Assembly (NCBI GenBank): GCA_035548055.1 | Contig: DASZTL010000061.1 | Location: 30,424 to 94,423, forward strand | Length of the DNA stretch: 64,000 nucleotides | Origin: DASZTV01 sp035548055 | GTDB lineage: Bacteria > Actinomycetota > Actinomycetes > JAFAQI01 | Direction of reading: 5' to 3' | Shown here: positions 1-8,136 of the stretch, piece by piece | Position numbering within the stretch: position 1 is the first letter of the stretch | Layout of the letters: every line of letters starts with the position of its first letter | Made by a program: the position numbers and the translations under genes | Notes under the pieces: model-generated | What the model saw: only the letters and a program-made list of their open reading frames with translations | Told to the model about the DNA's origin: nothing | Databases searched by the model: none

Positions 1-443
1 GCGTACCCGTACCGGCCCTGGTTCGCCGCCCTCGCGGTCTGGAAGATCTCACCCAGCCACGACGCGATCCCGCCGAGTGCTGCCACCGGAGCCTCGACTG
101 CGGCGTCGTCCCAGTCGGCGGACGTCCTGCCGTCTGGAAGCGGGGCGGCATCATCGGCGGCGGCGGACGTGCGGGCGGCGGCTTCGGCCTCGCGGACGAG
201 CGCGTCGACCTCGTCGTGAGACGTGAGGTTGCGACTGACGGATGCTGCCTTGGTGCCGTCGGCGTCGTTCACCGTGGCGACGACCGTGACCTCGAGGGTC
301 TGCGTCACACCGTTGGTGGTCAGTGTGTTGTTCGCCCAGCGCAGGTTCGTCGTCGCGGCGTGAGTGGCAATCGCGATGCAGCCATCGGCCTTGCTCGCGG
401 TGAGAGCGCGGTCGACCGCCTCCTGCGGCCGGATGGTGGTCAC
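1..443 (-). CDS. TldE/PmbA family metallopeptidase subunit, N-terminal part (runs off window start)
   Basis: Likely the second subunit of a TldD/TldE (PmbA) heterodimer, which in characterised bacteria cleaves small unfolded peptides and matures some antitoxins or peptide products. Only the first 147 codons are visible; the C-terminus lies left of the window. The protein starts MTTIRPQEAVDRALTASK, followed by a region with LRWANNTLTTNG, the usual N-terminal fold of the family. The GTG start overlaps the TGA stop of the upstream tldD in a GTGA 4-base overlap, so the two are translationally coupled. TldE is normally the non-catalytic partner that lacks the HExxxH motif; that part cannot be seen here. 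Assignment rests on the operon position and the N-terminal sequence. Confidence 0.8.
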   Translation of the reverse strand, partial: MTTIRPQEAVDRALTASKADGCIAIATHAATTNLRWANNTLTTNGVTQTLEVTVVATVNDADGTKAASVSRNLTSHDEVDALVREAEAAARTSAAADDAAPLPDGRTSADWDDAAVEAPVAALGGIASWLGEIFQTARAANQGRYGY

Positions 444-1942
444 CCGGCCTCCCTTGTGGCGTTGAGGATGTTGACCCTCGTGAACAACGCTGATGGGCAG
501 CCGTGGCTGACGGCGGCGACCTGCCCGGGCTGGCCCTTGCCGCAGTTGAACGCGCCACCCAGCACGTAGGTCTGCGGTCCGCCGACCGCCGCCATCGAGT
601 TCCAGAAGTCGGTGGTCATCGACTGGTACGCCGCGTCTCGCACCTGGCCCGCGATCTTGCCGCTCTTGATCCGGTAGAACCGCTGACCGGTGAACTGGAA
701 GTTGTAGCGCTGCATGTCGATCGACCACGACTTGTCACCGACGACGTACAGCCCATCTTCGACGGCCCCGATCAGCTCGTCCGTGGACGGCCCGTTTTCC
801 GCAGGTTGCAGTGACACGTTCGCCATGCGTTGAATCGGGACATGTAGCGGCGAGTCGGCGAACGCGCAGCCGTTCGACCTCGCGATCCCCGACAGTGCCG
901 CCGTACGGCGATCGAGCTGGTAGCCGACAAGCGTCCCGTCCTTGACGAGATCCCAGGTCTGCGCCGCCACGCCTTCATCGTCGAACCCGACCGTTGCCAG
1001 GCCGTGTTCGGCCTGTCGATCGCCGGTGACGTGCATCAGATCGCTGCCGTAGCGCAGCGTGTTCAGCTTGTCCGGCGTGGCGAACGAGGTGCCCGCATAG
1101 TTGGCCTCGTAGCCCAGCGCGCGGTCGAGTTCCGTCGCATGCCCGATCGACTCGTGGATGGTCAGCCAGAGATTCGAAGGATCGACGACGAGGTCGTATC
1201 GACCAGGCTCCACTGAGGGCGCCTGCGCCTTCTCGGCGAGCCACCCGGGCAGCTGCGCGAGCTCGTGATCCCAGGCGTAGCCGCCGGTCATGAACTCCCA
1301 TCCGCGCCCGACCGGCGGGGCGATGGTGCGCATCGACTCGAAGCGACCGGTGGCCTCGTCCACCCAAAGCGCAGTCAGCTGACAGTGCAGTCGCACCCGC
1401 TGCTGCATGGTCACGGTGCCGGCGAGGTCGGCGAAGAACTTGTTCTCCCTCACCTGCTTGAGGCTGGCGTCGGCGTGCTTGACGATCTCAGCCGCCATGA
1501 GCCGGCTCGACCAGTCGGCGAGCAGCGCGATGCGGTCCGCCTCGGCGATCGTGAACGGGTCCACGTCGTACGCCGAGAGCCAGGTCTGCTCGCCGTGTGC
1601 CGGTTCGGGCGCGAGCTCGATGCGCTCACCCGTCACCGGCTTCGACACCTTGGCGACCTCGACGGCTCGGTCGACGAGGGCACGCGCCGCCTCAGGGTCG
1701 ATGACAGCCCCGCCGGCGAATCCCCAGGTGCCGTCGTGAACCACGCGAACCGCGAGCCCGCGCTCGTCGTTGTCGTGACTGGTTTCGAGCCGCGCGTCGT
1801 GCAGCGCGAGGTCCGCAGTGCGGATCCGCTCGACCCTCACGTCGGCGTGCTCGACGTTGAGCTCACGCGCTCGGTCGAGGACGGCGTCGGCAATCGCGTT
1901 GAGGGGGAGTGCGGTGAACTCGGGGTCGATCGAATGGGGCAT
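440..1942 (-). CDS. tldD: TldD family zinc metallopeptidase
   Basis: Catalytic subunit of the TldD/TldE peptidase. The 500-residue length is normal. The family's zinc motif HExxxH is present as HESIGH near residue 263, followed by the acidic ATELDRAL segment. The C-terminal third carries the Gly-rich GGAFNCGKGQPGQ stretch typical of TldD. It begins at ATG (MPHSIDPEFTAL). The gene is first in a two-gene operon and overlaps the downstream tldE by 4 bases. Cytoplasmic, with no signal peptide. In other bacteria the pair acts on small peptides such as microcin B17 precursors or the CcdA antitoxin; no peptide substrate gene is visible here, so the substrate is unknown. Confidence 0.92.
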   Translation of the reverse strand: MPHSIDPEFTALPLNAIADAVLDRARELNVEHADVRVERIRTADLALHDARLETSHDNDERGLAVRVVHDGTWGFAGGAVIDPEAARALVDRAVEVAKVSKPVTGERIELAPEPAHGEQTWLSAYDVDPFTIAEADRIALLADWSSRLMAAEIVKHADASLKQVRENKFFADLAGTVTMQQRVRLHCQLTALWVDEATGRFESMRTIAPPVGRGWEFMTGGYAWDHELAQLPGWLAEKAQAPSVEPGRYDLVVDPSNLWLTIHESIGHATELDRALGYEANYAGTSFATPDKLNTLRYGSDLMHVTGDRQAEHGLATVGFDDEGVAAQTWDLVKDGTLVGYQLDRRTAALSGIARSNGCAFADSPLHVPIQRMANVSLQPAENGPSTDELIGAVEDGLYVVGDKSWSIDMQRYNFQFTGQRFYRIKSGKIAGQVRDAAYQSMTTDFWNSMAAVGGPQTYVLGGAFNCGKGQPGQVAAVSHGCPSALFTRVNILNATREAG

Positions 1943-1990
1943 GTGTTGCTGCGTTCCCTCTCTCGGTCGCTGTCACCGGGCGCGCGGGAC

Positions 1991-2944
1991 CTACTTCGTG
2001 GGATCGAGGACGAGCTTGCCCGTGGAACGGCGTGACCGAAGGTCCTCGTGCGCCTGCTTGGCTTCGGCCAGCGGATAGGTCGCGCCGACGATCGGCTTCA
2101 GCCGTCGCTCGGCGACCAGGTCCAGCATCTCTGCCATCGGCTCGTGGATCATCCCCGGCCGACCGATGCAGTTCGTGAGCCAGAATCCGATGACTGACCG
2201 GCTCCCGATCATCAGCGAGTTCGGCTCGACCGGCTTCGGCGCAACCCGTGAGGCCATCCCGAACGTCGCGATCCGCCCGAACGGCGCCAGCGCGGCAAGG
2301 CTGGCATCGAAGGCGTTGCCGCCCGACATCTCGAGCACGATGTCGACGCGTTCTCCGCCGTTCGCGTCGCGCAGCACCCGGGCGAGGTCGTCAGCGGCGC
2401 CGTCGACGGTCGCGTCCGCACCGAGCTGCTCGGCGAGCTCCCGCTTCTCCGGAGTGGAGGCGACTCCGATGACCCGCCCCGCGCCCCACAGCTTCGCGAG
2501 CTGGATCGCGAGTGTGCCGACACCGCCCGCCGCCGCGTGTACGACGACGGATTCGCCGTTGGTCATCCGCGTCGAGGTGCGCAGCAGGTGCCATGCGGTG
2601 AGGCCCTGCACCATCAAGGCGAGCGCCTCGCCATCGGTGACCGCTGTGGGTAGGGCGAAGCTGAGTGCGGCCGGCGCGAGCGCGTACTCGGCGTACCCGC
2701 CGGCTCCAACGATCGAGGCGACTCGGCGGCCGTCGCCCAGGGTGCCGACCGCCTCGCTGCCGGGGATGAGCGGCAGCTGCGTCGTCGACAGGTAGGAGTT
2801 CTCGGTCTGGTGGGTGTCGGCGTAGTTCACGCCGGCCCCCGACACCTTGATGACGTCGAAGCCGTCAGCGGCCGTCGGCTCCGGCAGGTCGACGAGCTGC
2901 AGAACCTCGGGACCGCCGAACTCACTGATCTGAATCGCGCGCAC
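1991..2944 (-). CDS. NADPH:quinone oxidoreductase-like zinc-independent MDR protein
   Basis: A 317-residue medium-chain dehydrogenase/reductase of the quinone oxidoreductase branch. It shows the N-terminal GroES-like domain (VKVSGAGVNYADTHQ), then the Rossmann nucleotide site AAAGGVGTLAIQLAKLWGA near residues 135-153, and GVASTPEKRELAEQLGADA at the end of the second strand. No structural or catalytic zinc Cys cluster is visible, as expected for QOR-type enzymes. It would use NADPH to reduce quinones or enones. The start is GTG at 2944 (MRAIQISEFGGPEVL). It is on the same strand as tldD and lies 48 bases upstream of it, so the genes may be co-transcribed. The exact substrate cannot be told. 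Confidence 0.88.
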   Translation of the reverse strand: MRAIQISEFGGPEVLQLVDLPEPTAADGFDVIKVSGAGVNYADTHQTENSYLSTTQLPLIPGSEAVGTLGDGRRVASIVGAGGYAEYALAPAALSFALPTAVTDGEALALMVQGLTAWHLLRTSTRMTNGESVVVHAAAGGVGTLAIQLAKLWGAGRVIGVASTPEKRELAEQLGADATVDGAADDLARVLRDANGGERVDIVLEMSGGNAFDASLAALAPFGRIATFGMASRVAPKPVEPNSLMIGSRSVIGFWLTNCIGRPGMIHEPMAEMLDLVAERRLKPIVGATYPLAEAKQAHEDLRSRRSTGKLVLDPTK

Positions 2945-2982
2945 GTCCGAACCCTAGACGTATGGGTTCGCGACGGGTCCGG

Positions 2983-3486
2983 CTAGGAAGGGTCGGCCGG
3001 ATCCTCGAAGGACGCGCTGAGCTGCGAAAGCTCGTGCAGGGGGTCAGGTCCGGCGTCGGGGAGCTGGAACGGCTTGGGCGGCGGCTTGAGGTCCGCGCGC
3101 GGGCAGTTCTCGAGGGTCAGGCCACCGAAGGCGAGCGCCTCGTTCGTCAGAGACTCGACGGTGACGCCTCGCTCGGTGCCCACCCGAGTCACGGAGACCC
3201 GGTAGATGGTGATCTCGTAGCGGGTCGGGGTGCCGTAGGCGATCTGGATGCTGCCGAGCAGCTCGGCGCTGCCCTGGGTGCGTTCGGGGCCGTCCCACGG
3301 CTTGTCGAAGCGGCGCCAGGTAGCGGGATCGGCCCACCACTCGCCGTCGAGACGTACGTCGCGCATGGCCATCTCGATGAGGATGTTGCGGGCAGCGTCT
3401 TCCGGCACGATCGCCGATGGGCGCAACACCTCGGTGATCGCGCCGTCGCCGAACGCCTCACTGACGAGGAGCTCGAGCTTGTCCAC
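2983..3486 (-). CDS. Hypothetical protein (167 aa)
   Basis: I do not recognise a named family. The 167-residue protein starts at GTG (MDKLELLVSEAFGDGAITEV), is mostly mixed alpha/beta in appearance, has a Trp-rich patch (LDGEWWADPATWRRFD) and a proline-rich tail. No signal peptide, membrane segment or recognisable motif is present. Its codon use, with strongly GC-rich third positions, matches the neighbours, so it is likely to be a real, vertically inherited gene. It lies 38 bases upstream of the quinone reductase on the same strand and may lead that operon. Function unknown. Confidence 0.6.
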   Translation of the reverse strand: MDKLELLVSEAFGDGAITEVLRPSAIVPEDAARNILIEMAMRDVRLDGEWWADPATWRRFDKPWDGPERTQGSAELLGSIQIAYGTPTRYEITIYRVSVTRVGTERGVTVESLTNEALAFGGLTLENCPRADLKPPPKPFQLPDAGPDPLHELSQLSASFEDPADPS

Positions 3487-3651
3487 GACTCCTACTTTCG
3501 AGCACTCAGGGAACCGAGTGGCTCACTCCCACCCCGCTCGGCCACCTGAGCCGAGTCCGTTGCTACTCCATAAGCGTGACATGCCGTTGCCAATATGTCT
3601 CGACCCCTCGGTAACTCTTTCCGTGCGTGTCGGCCTGGTTAGGCTCGATTC

Positions 3652-3927
3652 ATGGCGTATGCGGACACCGAATCCCGGGTTGACGAACGCCCGGACGTCC
3701 AACCGACGCATCACGGCGACCACGAGCGATTCGCGCACTACGCCGACCGGGACAAGATCACCGAGGCGATGGTGACGGGGACGCCCGTCGTGGCGTTGTG
3801 CGGGAAGGTCTGGGTGCCCAGTCGCGATCCGAAGAAGTTTCCGGTCTGCCCCGAGTGCCAGCGGCTCTACGAGCTCGGGCCCGAAGGACGGATGCGGGAG
3901 TGGCAGGAGCGCGGCAGCGAGTCCTGA
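3652..3927 (+). CDS. DUF3039 domain protein
   Basis: Small 91-residue protein matching the actinobacterial DUF3039 family. The family's conserved C-terminal block is present: ALCGKVWVPSRDPKKFPVCP followed by ECQRLYEL. The three cysteines (ALCG, PVCPEC) could bind a metal. The N-terminal 30 residues are polar and probably disordered. It starts at ATG (MAYADTESRVDERPD). It is transcribed divergently from the hypothetical gene at 2983-3486 and ends 31 bases before the aldolase-like gene. The family is conserved across Actinobacteria but its role is not established to my knowledge. Confidence 0.85.
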   Translation: MAYADTESRVDERPDVQPTHHGDHERFAHYADRDKITEAMVTGTPVVALCGKVWVPSRDPKKFPVCPECQRLYELGPEGRMREWQERGSES

Positions 3928-3958
3928 CATCCGGGCCGAGAGCGGGGATACTTGGAGC

Positions 3959-4720
3959 ATGGCTGAACTGCGGATCCCGTTGCCCCCGAAGTTCGACTCC
4001 CTCGAGGACGAGCGCCAGCATCGCAAACAGCGGCTTGCCGCCGGCTTCCGGTTGTTCTCGAAGTTCGGGTTCGAGGAGGGCGTCGCGGGCCACATCACCG
4101 CGCGTGACCCGATCGAGCCGAACACCTTCTGGGTGAATCCGTTCGCGGTGCCCTTCGCGCACGTGTCGGTGAGCAGCCTGATCCGGGTCAACGACACCGG
4201 ACAGGTCGTGGAGGGCGACTACGCCGTCAACGAGGCCGCATTCTGCATCCACTCCCGCGTTCATGAGGCGCGGCCCGACGTGGTGGCCGCCGCGCACAGC
4301 CACTCGACGTACGGTCGAGCGCTCTCAGCCTTGGGCGAGCTGCTCGAGCCGATCACGCAGGACGTGTGCGCGTTCTACGACGACCACTCGCTGTTCGACG
4401 ACTACACCGGCGTGGTCACGGATCTCGAGGAGGGCAAGCGGATCGCGCGCGCCCTCGGCGAGAACAAGGCAGTCATCCTTCGCAACCACGGCCTCCTCAC
4501 CGCTGGAACGACGGTCGACTCGGCCGTGTGGTGGTTCATCACGATGGAGCGCTCCTGCCAGGTGCAGCTGCTCGCGAAGGCCGCCGGGAAGGTCGTGCAC
4601 ATCGACCTCGACCAGGCCAAGAAGACGCACGAGACGGTCGGCTCGGAGCTGGCCGGATGGTTCTCCTTCCAGCCGCTCTACGAGAAGATCGTGCGCGAGC
4701 AGCCCGACCTCCTCGACTGA
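3959..4720 (+). CDS. Class II aldolase/adducin family protein
   Basis: A 253-residue cytoplasmic class II aldolase/adducin domain protein. The metal-binding histidines are visible in AAAHSHSTYGRAL (residues about 104-116) and RNHGLLTAG (about 180-188). The upstream part has the family's GHITARDP and FWVNPFAVPF segments. Relatives include fuculose- and ribulose-phosphate aldolases or epimerases and many uncharacterised actinobacterial proteins; this one is closer to the long-spaced adducin-like class, so the substrate is open. The ATG start lies 31 bases after the DUF3039 gene. A strong hairpin follows the stop codon (4727-4770). Confidence 0.88.
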   Translation: MAELRIPLPPKFDSLEDERQHRKQRLAAGFRLFSKFGFEEGVAGHITARDPIEPNTFWVNPFAVPFAHVSVSSLIRVNDTGQVVEGDYAVNEAAFCIHSRVHEARPDVVAAAHSHSTYGRALSALGELLEPITQDVCAFYDDHSLFDDYTGVVTDLEEGKRIARALGENKAVILRNHGLLTAGTTVDSAVWWFITMERSCQVQLLAKAAGKVVHIDLDQAKKTHETVGSELAGWFSFQPLYEKIVREQPDLLD

Positions 4721-4726
4721 CGAAAG

Positions 4727-4770
4727 TTGTCCGGCTCTGCGCCGGCTATAGCCGGCTGAGCCTCGGACAA
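4727..4770 (+). terminator. Long hairpin between aldolase-like gene and TrmH gene; terminator or leader structure
   Basis: The outer arms TTGTCCG (4727-4733) and CGGACAA (4764-4770) are exact complements. Pairing continues through GCTC/GAGC with a small bulge and closes on the perfect palindrome GCCGGCTATAGCCGGC (4741-4756). No U-tract follows. The structure ends 8 bases before the ATG of the downstream methyltransferase, so besides terminating the upstream mRNA it could limit that gene's translation. The promoter and ribosome site of the downstream gene are not obvious. Confidence 0.45.
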
Positions 4771-4778
4771 GTCTTGCG

Positions 4779-5582
4779 ATGGGAACCGTTTACGAGGTCG
4801 ACGACCCTGACGATCCGCGGCTTGCCGACTACCGGTCGCTGACCGACGTCGCGCTGCGGTCGTCGATCGAGGCGCCGCACGGTCTGTTCATCGCCGAGGG
4901 CGCACTGGTCATCGAACGGGCACGGGCGGCTGGGTACTCACTGCGCTCCGCGTTGATGACGCCGGAGTGGCTGGAGCGTACGGCGCCGGTCCTGTCGAAC
5001 TCTGATGCGCCGGTGTATCTCGGCTCCGATGCGACGCTGCGCGCTCTCACCGGCTTCCACGTCCATCGCGGCGCACTCGCCTCGGTCCAGCGCCAACCGC
5101 TTCGCACGCTGGGCGACGTCATCCGGTCGGCGCGTCGACTCGCCGTCATCGAGGACATGGTCAATCACACCAACCTCGGAGCGATCTTCCGGACGGCTGC
5201 GGCGCTGGGAGTCGACGGCGTGGTGATCTCACCCCGAGCCGCGGATCCGCTCTACCGGCGTTCGGTCCGGGTCTCGATGGGTGCGGTGTTCACGGTCCCG
5301 TACGCGCGCGCCGAGACCTGGCCCGACGCCATAGACGAGGTCAAGGCTGCCGGCTTTCGGACGCTGGCGCTGACGCCGAGAGACGGCGCGCTCGACCTGG
5401 GAGAGGTCGCTGTCGACATCGATGACCGGCTCGCGATCGTCGTCGGGACGGAGGGCGAAGGTCTGTCCGACGAAGTCGCGGAACGTTGCGAGGTCGCCGT
5501 ACGGATCCCGATGTCGGCGGGCATCGACTCGCTCAACGTGGCGACGGCGGCCGGGATCGCCTTCTGGGAGCTCCGGCGCTGA
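4779..5582 (+). CDS. TrmH/SpoU family RNA 2'-O-methyltransferase
   Basis: A 267-residue SPOUT-class methyltransferase that would transfer a methyl group from SAM to a ribose 2'-OH of rRNA or tRNA. The three family motifs are visible: NLGAIFRTAAALGVDGV (about residues 130-146), VVGTEGEGLS (about 221-230) and IPMSAGIDSLNVATAAGIA (about 243-261), which together form the knotted SAM site. The first 100 residues resemble the L30e-like substrate-binding domain of such enzymes. Starts at ATG right after the hairpin. Target RNA unknown. Confidence 0.92.
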   Translation: MGTVYEVDDPDDPRLADYRSLTDVALRSSIEAPHGLFIAEGALVIERARAAGYSLRSALMTPEWLERTAPVLSNSDAPVYLGSDATLRALTGFHVHRGALASVQRQPLRTLGDVIRSARRLAVIEDMVNHTNLGAIFRTAAALGVDGVVISPRAADPLYRRSVRVSMGAVFTVPYARAETWPDAIDEVKAAGFRTLALTPRDGALDLGEVAVDIDDRLAIVVGTEGEGLSDEVAERCEVAVRIPMSAGIDSLNVATAAGIAFWELRR

Positions 5583-5614
5583 CTACCACCTGGTCGGTCG
5601 GGAATGCTTGACGG

Positions 5615-6478
5615 ATGACCCAAACCGCAGCACCCGTCCTCGCTTCAGGCAGTTTCATGATCGGCGGCGATCTCGCGGTGCATCGGCTGGGCTTCGGCGC
5701 GATGCAGATCACCGGAAAGGGCATCTGGGGCGAACCGGCCGACCGCGACGAGTGCATCCGGGTGCTGCGTCGCGCCGTCGACCTCGGTGTCGACCTGATC
5801 GACACTGCGGACTCCTACGGCCCGTATGTCTCGGAGGACCTGATCCGCGAAGCGCTGCACCCCTACCCGGACGGGCTCGTCATCGCGACGAAGGGCGGGC
5901 TGACCCGACCGGGACCCGGCATCTGGCACGCCGTCGGACGGCCGCTCTACCTGCGGCAATGCGTGGAGATGTCGTTGCGGCGCCTGAAGCTCGAGCGCAT
6001 CGACCTCTACCAGCTGCACCGCGTGGACGCGCAGACGCCGATGGAGGACTCGCTGGGGGAGCTCGGCCGGCTGCAGCAGGAGGGGAAGATCCGCCACATC
6101 GGCGTCTCCGAGGTCGACGTCGACACCATCGCGGCGATGCGCCAGATCGTCGATGTCGTGTCCGTGCAGAACCTGTACAACCTCACCGACCGCACCCACG
6201 AGCCGGTGCTCGACTACTGCGAGCGGGAGGGCATCGGCTTCATCCCCTGGTTCCCGCTCGCGACCGGTGAGCTGGCGGCCGACGGCGGACCGCTTGCGGG
6301 CGTTGCAGGTCGTCACTCGGCCACTGCGTCGCAGCTGGCTCTCGCCTGGCTGCTGCGCCGCTCTGCCGTGATGCTCCCGATTCCCGGTACGTCATCGGTG
6401 GCGCATCTCGAGGAGAACTGCGCGGCGGCCGAGGTGGAGCTGACCGACGAGGAGTACGCGACGCTTTCGGCGCTGTAG
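5615..6478 (+). CDS. Aldo/keto reductase
   Basis: A 287-residue single-domain aldo/keto reductase, an NADPH-dependent TIM-barrel enzyme. The catalytic tetrad can be placed: Asp and Tyr in LIDTADSYGPY, Lys in IATKGGL, and His in LYQLHRVDAQT. The C-terminal cofactor-binding segment is PIPGTSSVAHLEEN. It begins at ATG 32 bases after the methyltransferase gene, which it may follow in the same transcript. It resembles the bacterial YdbC/pyridoxal reductase-like AKRs; the natural substrate cannot be inferred from sequence alone. Confidence 0.92.
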   Translation: MTQTAAPVLASGSFMIGGDLAVHRLGFGAMQITGKGIWGEPADRDECIRVLRRAVDLGVDLIDTADSYGPYVSEDLIREALHPYPDGLVIATKGGLTRPGPGIWHAVGRPLYLRQCVEMSLRRLKLERIDLYQLHRVDAQTPMEDSLGELGRLQQEGKIRHIGVSEVDVDTIAAMRQIVDVVSVQNLYNLTDRTHEPVLDYCEREGIGFIPWFPLATGELAADGGPLAGVAGRHSATASQLALAWLLRRSAVMLPIPGTSSVAHLEENCAAAEVELTDEEYATLSAL

Positions 6479-6537
6479 CACGCCCGCGTGGCGCCACTGG
6501 ATGTCACGCTTCCCCGTCCTGGGTAGAGTCCCCGCTC

Positions 6538-8136
6538 GTGCCGGTGCTTCCCGATCGCGTCGACCGAGACGCGCCGGAGTTCGCGGCTCGCCGCGAGGCA
6601 CTGCTGGACCTGCTCGCCGAGCACGACCGGCAGCTGGCGCTGGCGAATGCGGGTGGCGGCGAGCGTGCGGTCGCGCGTCACCGTCAGCGCGGAAAGCTGT
6701 TGCCGCGGGAGCGGGTGGAGCTGCTGCTCGATCCGGACTCGCCCTTTCTCGAGCTCTCGCCGCTGTGCGCCTGGGGCACGAGCTACACCGTCGGCGGCAG
6801 CGTCGTCACCGGGATCGGTGTGGTCGAGGGCACCGAAGTGCTCATTCAGGCCCACGACCCGACGGTCCGGGGCGGCGCGATCAACCCTTTCGGCGCGAAG
6901 AAGCAAGGACGCGCCTCGCAGATCGCTCACGAGAACCGGCTGCCGGTCGTCAACCTCGTCGAGTCAGGCGGCGCGGACCTGCCGACCCAGAGTGAGATCT
7001 TCATCCCGGGCGGGTCCGGGTTCCGGGACTTGACGCAGAAGTCGGCGGCGGGGATCCCCACCATCTCGCTGGTCTTCGGCAACTCGACAGCAGGCGGGGC
7101 CTACGTCCCCGGCATGTCCGACTACATCGTCATGGTCGAAGGGCGGGCGAAGGTCTTCCTGGGCGGACCGCCGCTGGTGAAGATGGCGACCGGCGAGGTC
7201 TCCGATGACGAGGAGCTCGGCGGTGCCGAGATGCATGCACGGACGAGCGGCCTCGCGGACTACCTCGCGGTCGACGAGCACGACGCGATCCGCATCGGCC
7301 GGCAGATCGTGCGCCGACTGAACCGGCGCAAGCTCGGCCGGGTACCGATGGCGTCGTACTCCGAGCCGCTCTACGACATCGACGATCTGCTGGGCATCGT
7401 GCCGACCGACCTGCGTGAGCCGTTCGACCCGCGCGACGTACTCGCCCGGATCCTCGACGGCAGCGAGTTCGACGAGTTCAAGCCGCTGTACGGCTCGTCG
7501 CTGGTCACCGGGTTCGGGCAGCTTCACGGCTATCCCATTGGCGTCCTCGCCAATGCGCGCGGCGTGCTCTTCAACGAGGAGAGCGAAAAGGCGGCGCAGT
7601 TCATCCAGCTCGCCAACCAGAGCGACACGCCACTGCTGTTCTTGCAGAACACGACCGGCTACATGGTCGGCAAGGAGTACGAGCAGCGGGGCATCATCAA
7701 GGCCGGCGCGCAGATGATCAACGCAGTCTCCAACAGCGACGTCCCGCACTTCACGATCAACATGGGTGCGTCGTACGGCGCCGGCAACTACGGCATGTGC
7801 GGACGCGCATACAACCCACGGGTGCTCTTCACCTGGCCCAACGCGAAATCCGCGGTCATGGGTCCGGCACAGCTCGCCGGCGTGCTGTCGATCGTTGCGC
7901 GCGCTTCTGCGGAGGCGAAGGGTCAGCCGTACGACGAGGCCGCCGACGCTGCGATGCGGGAGATGGTCGAGAACCAGATCGAGGCGGAGAGCAAGGCGTT
8001 GTTCCTCACGGCGCGCGTCTATGACGACGGGATCATCGATCCGCGCGACACCCGGACCGTGCTCGGGATGTCACTGTCGGTGGCGCACAACAACGAGGTA
8101 AAGGGACGCCGCGGCTTCGGCGTCTTCAGGATGTGA
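6538..8136 (+). CDS. Acyl-CoA carboxylase beta (carboxyltransferase) subunit, methylcrotonyl-CoA type
   Basis: A 532-residue carboxyltransferase subunit that moves carboxyl from biotin to an acyl-CoA. It has two crotonase-like halves. The first holds VFGNSTAGGAYVPGMSDY, the second MCGRAYNPRVLFTWPNAK and MGPAQLAGVLS, a signature closest to methylcrotonyl- and geranyl-CoA carboxylases rather than acetyl- or propionyl-CoA carboxylase. Start is GTG at 6538. It overlaps the biotin-carrying alpha subunit gene by 4 bases (GTGA), so the two subunits are coupled and form one holoenzyme. Leucine degradation is the likeliest pathway; the acyl-CoA dehydrogenase and enoyl-CoA hydratase further downstream fit this. 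Confidence 0.9.
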   Translation: MPVLPDRVDRDAPEFAARREALLDLLAEHDRQLALANAGGGERAVARHRQRGKLLPRERVELLLDPDSPFLELSPLCAWGTSYTVGGSVVTGIGVVEGTEVLIQAHDPTVRGGAINPFGAKKQGRASQIAHENRLPVVNLVESGGADLPTQSEIFIPGGSGFRDLTQKSAAGIPTISLVFGNSTAGGAYVPGMSDYIVMVEGRAKVFLGGPPLVKMATGEVSDDEELGGAEMHARTSGLADYLAVDEHDAIRIGRQIVRRLNRRKLGRVPMASYSEPLYDIDDLLGIVPTDLREPFDPRDVLARILDGSEFDEFKPLYGSSLVTGFGQLHGYPIGVLANARGVLFNEESEKAAQFIQLANQSDTPLLFLQNTTGYMVGKEYEQRGIIKAGAQMINAVSNSDVPHFTINMGASYGAGNYGMCGRAYNPRVLFTWPNAKSAVMGPAQLAGVLSIVARASAEAKGQPYDEAADAAMREMVENQIEAESKALFLTARVYDDGIIDPRDTRTVLGMSLSVAHNNEVKGRRGFGVFRM

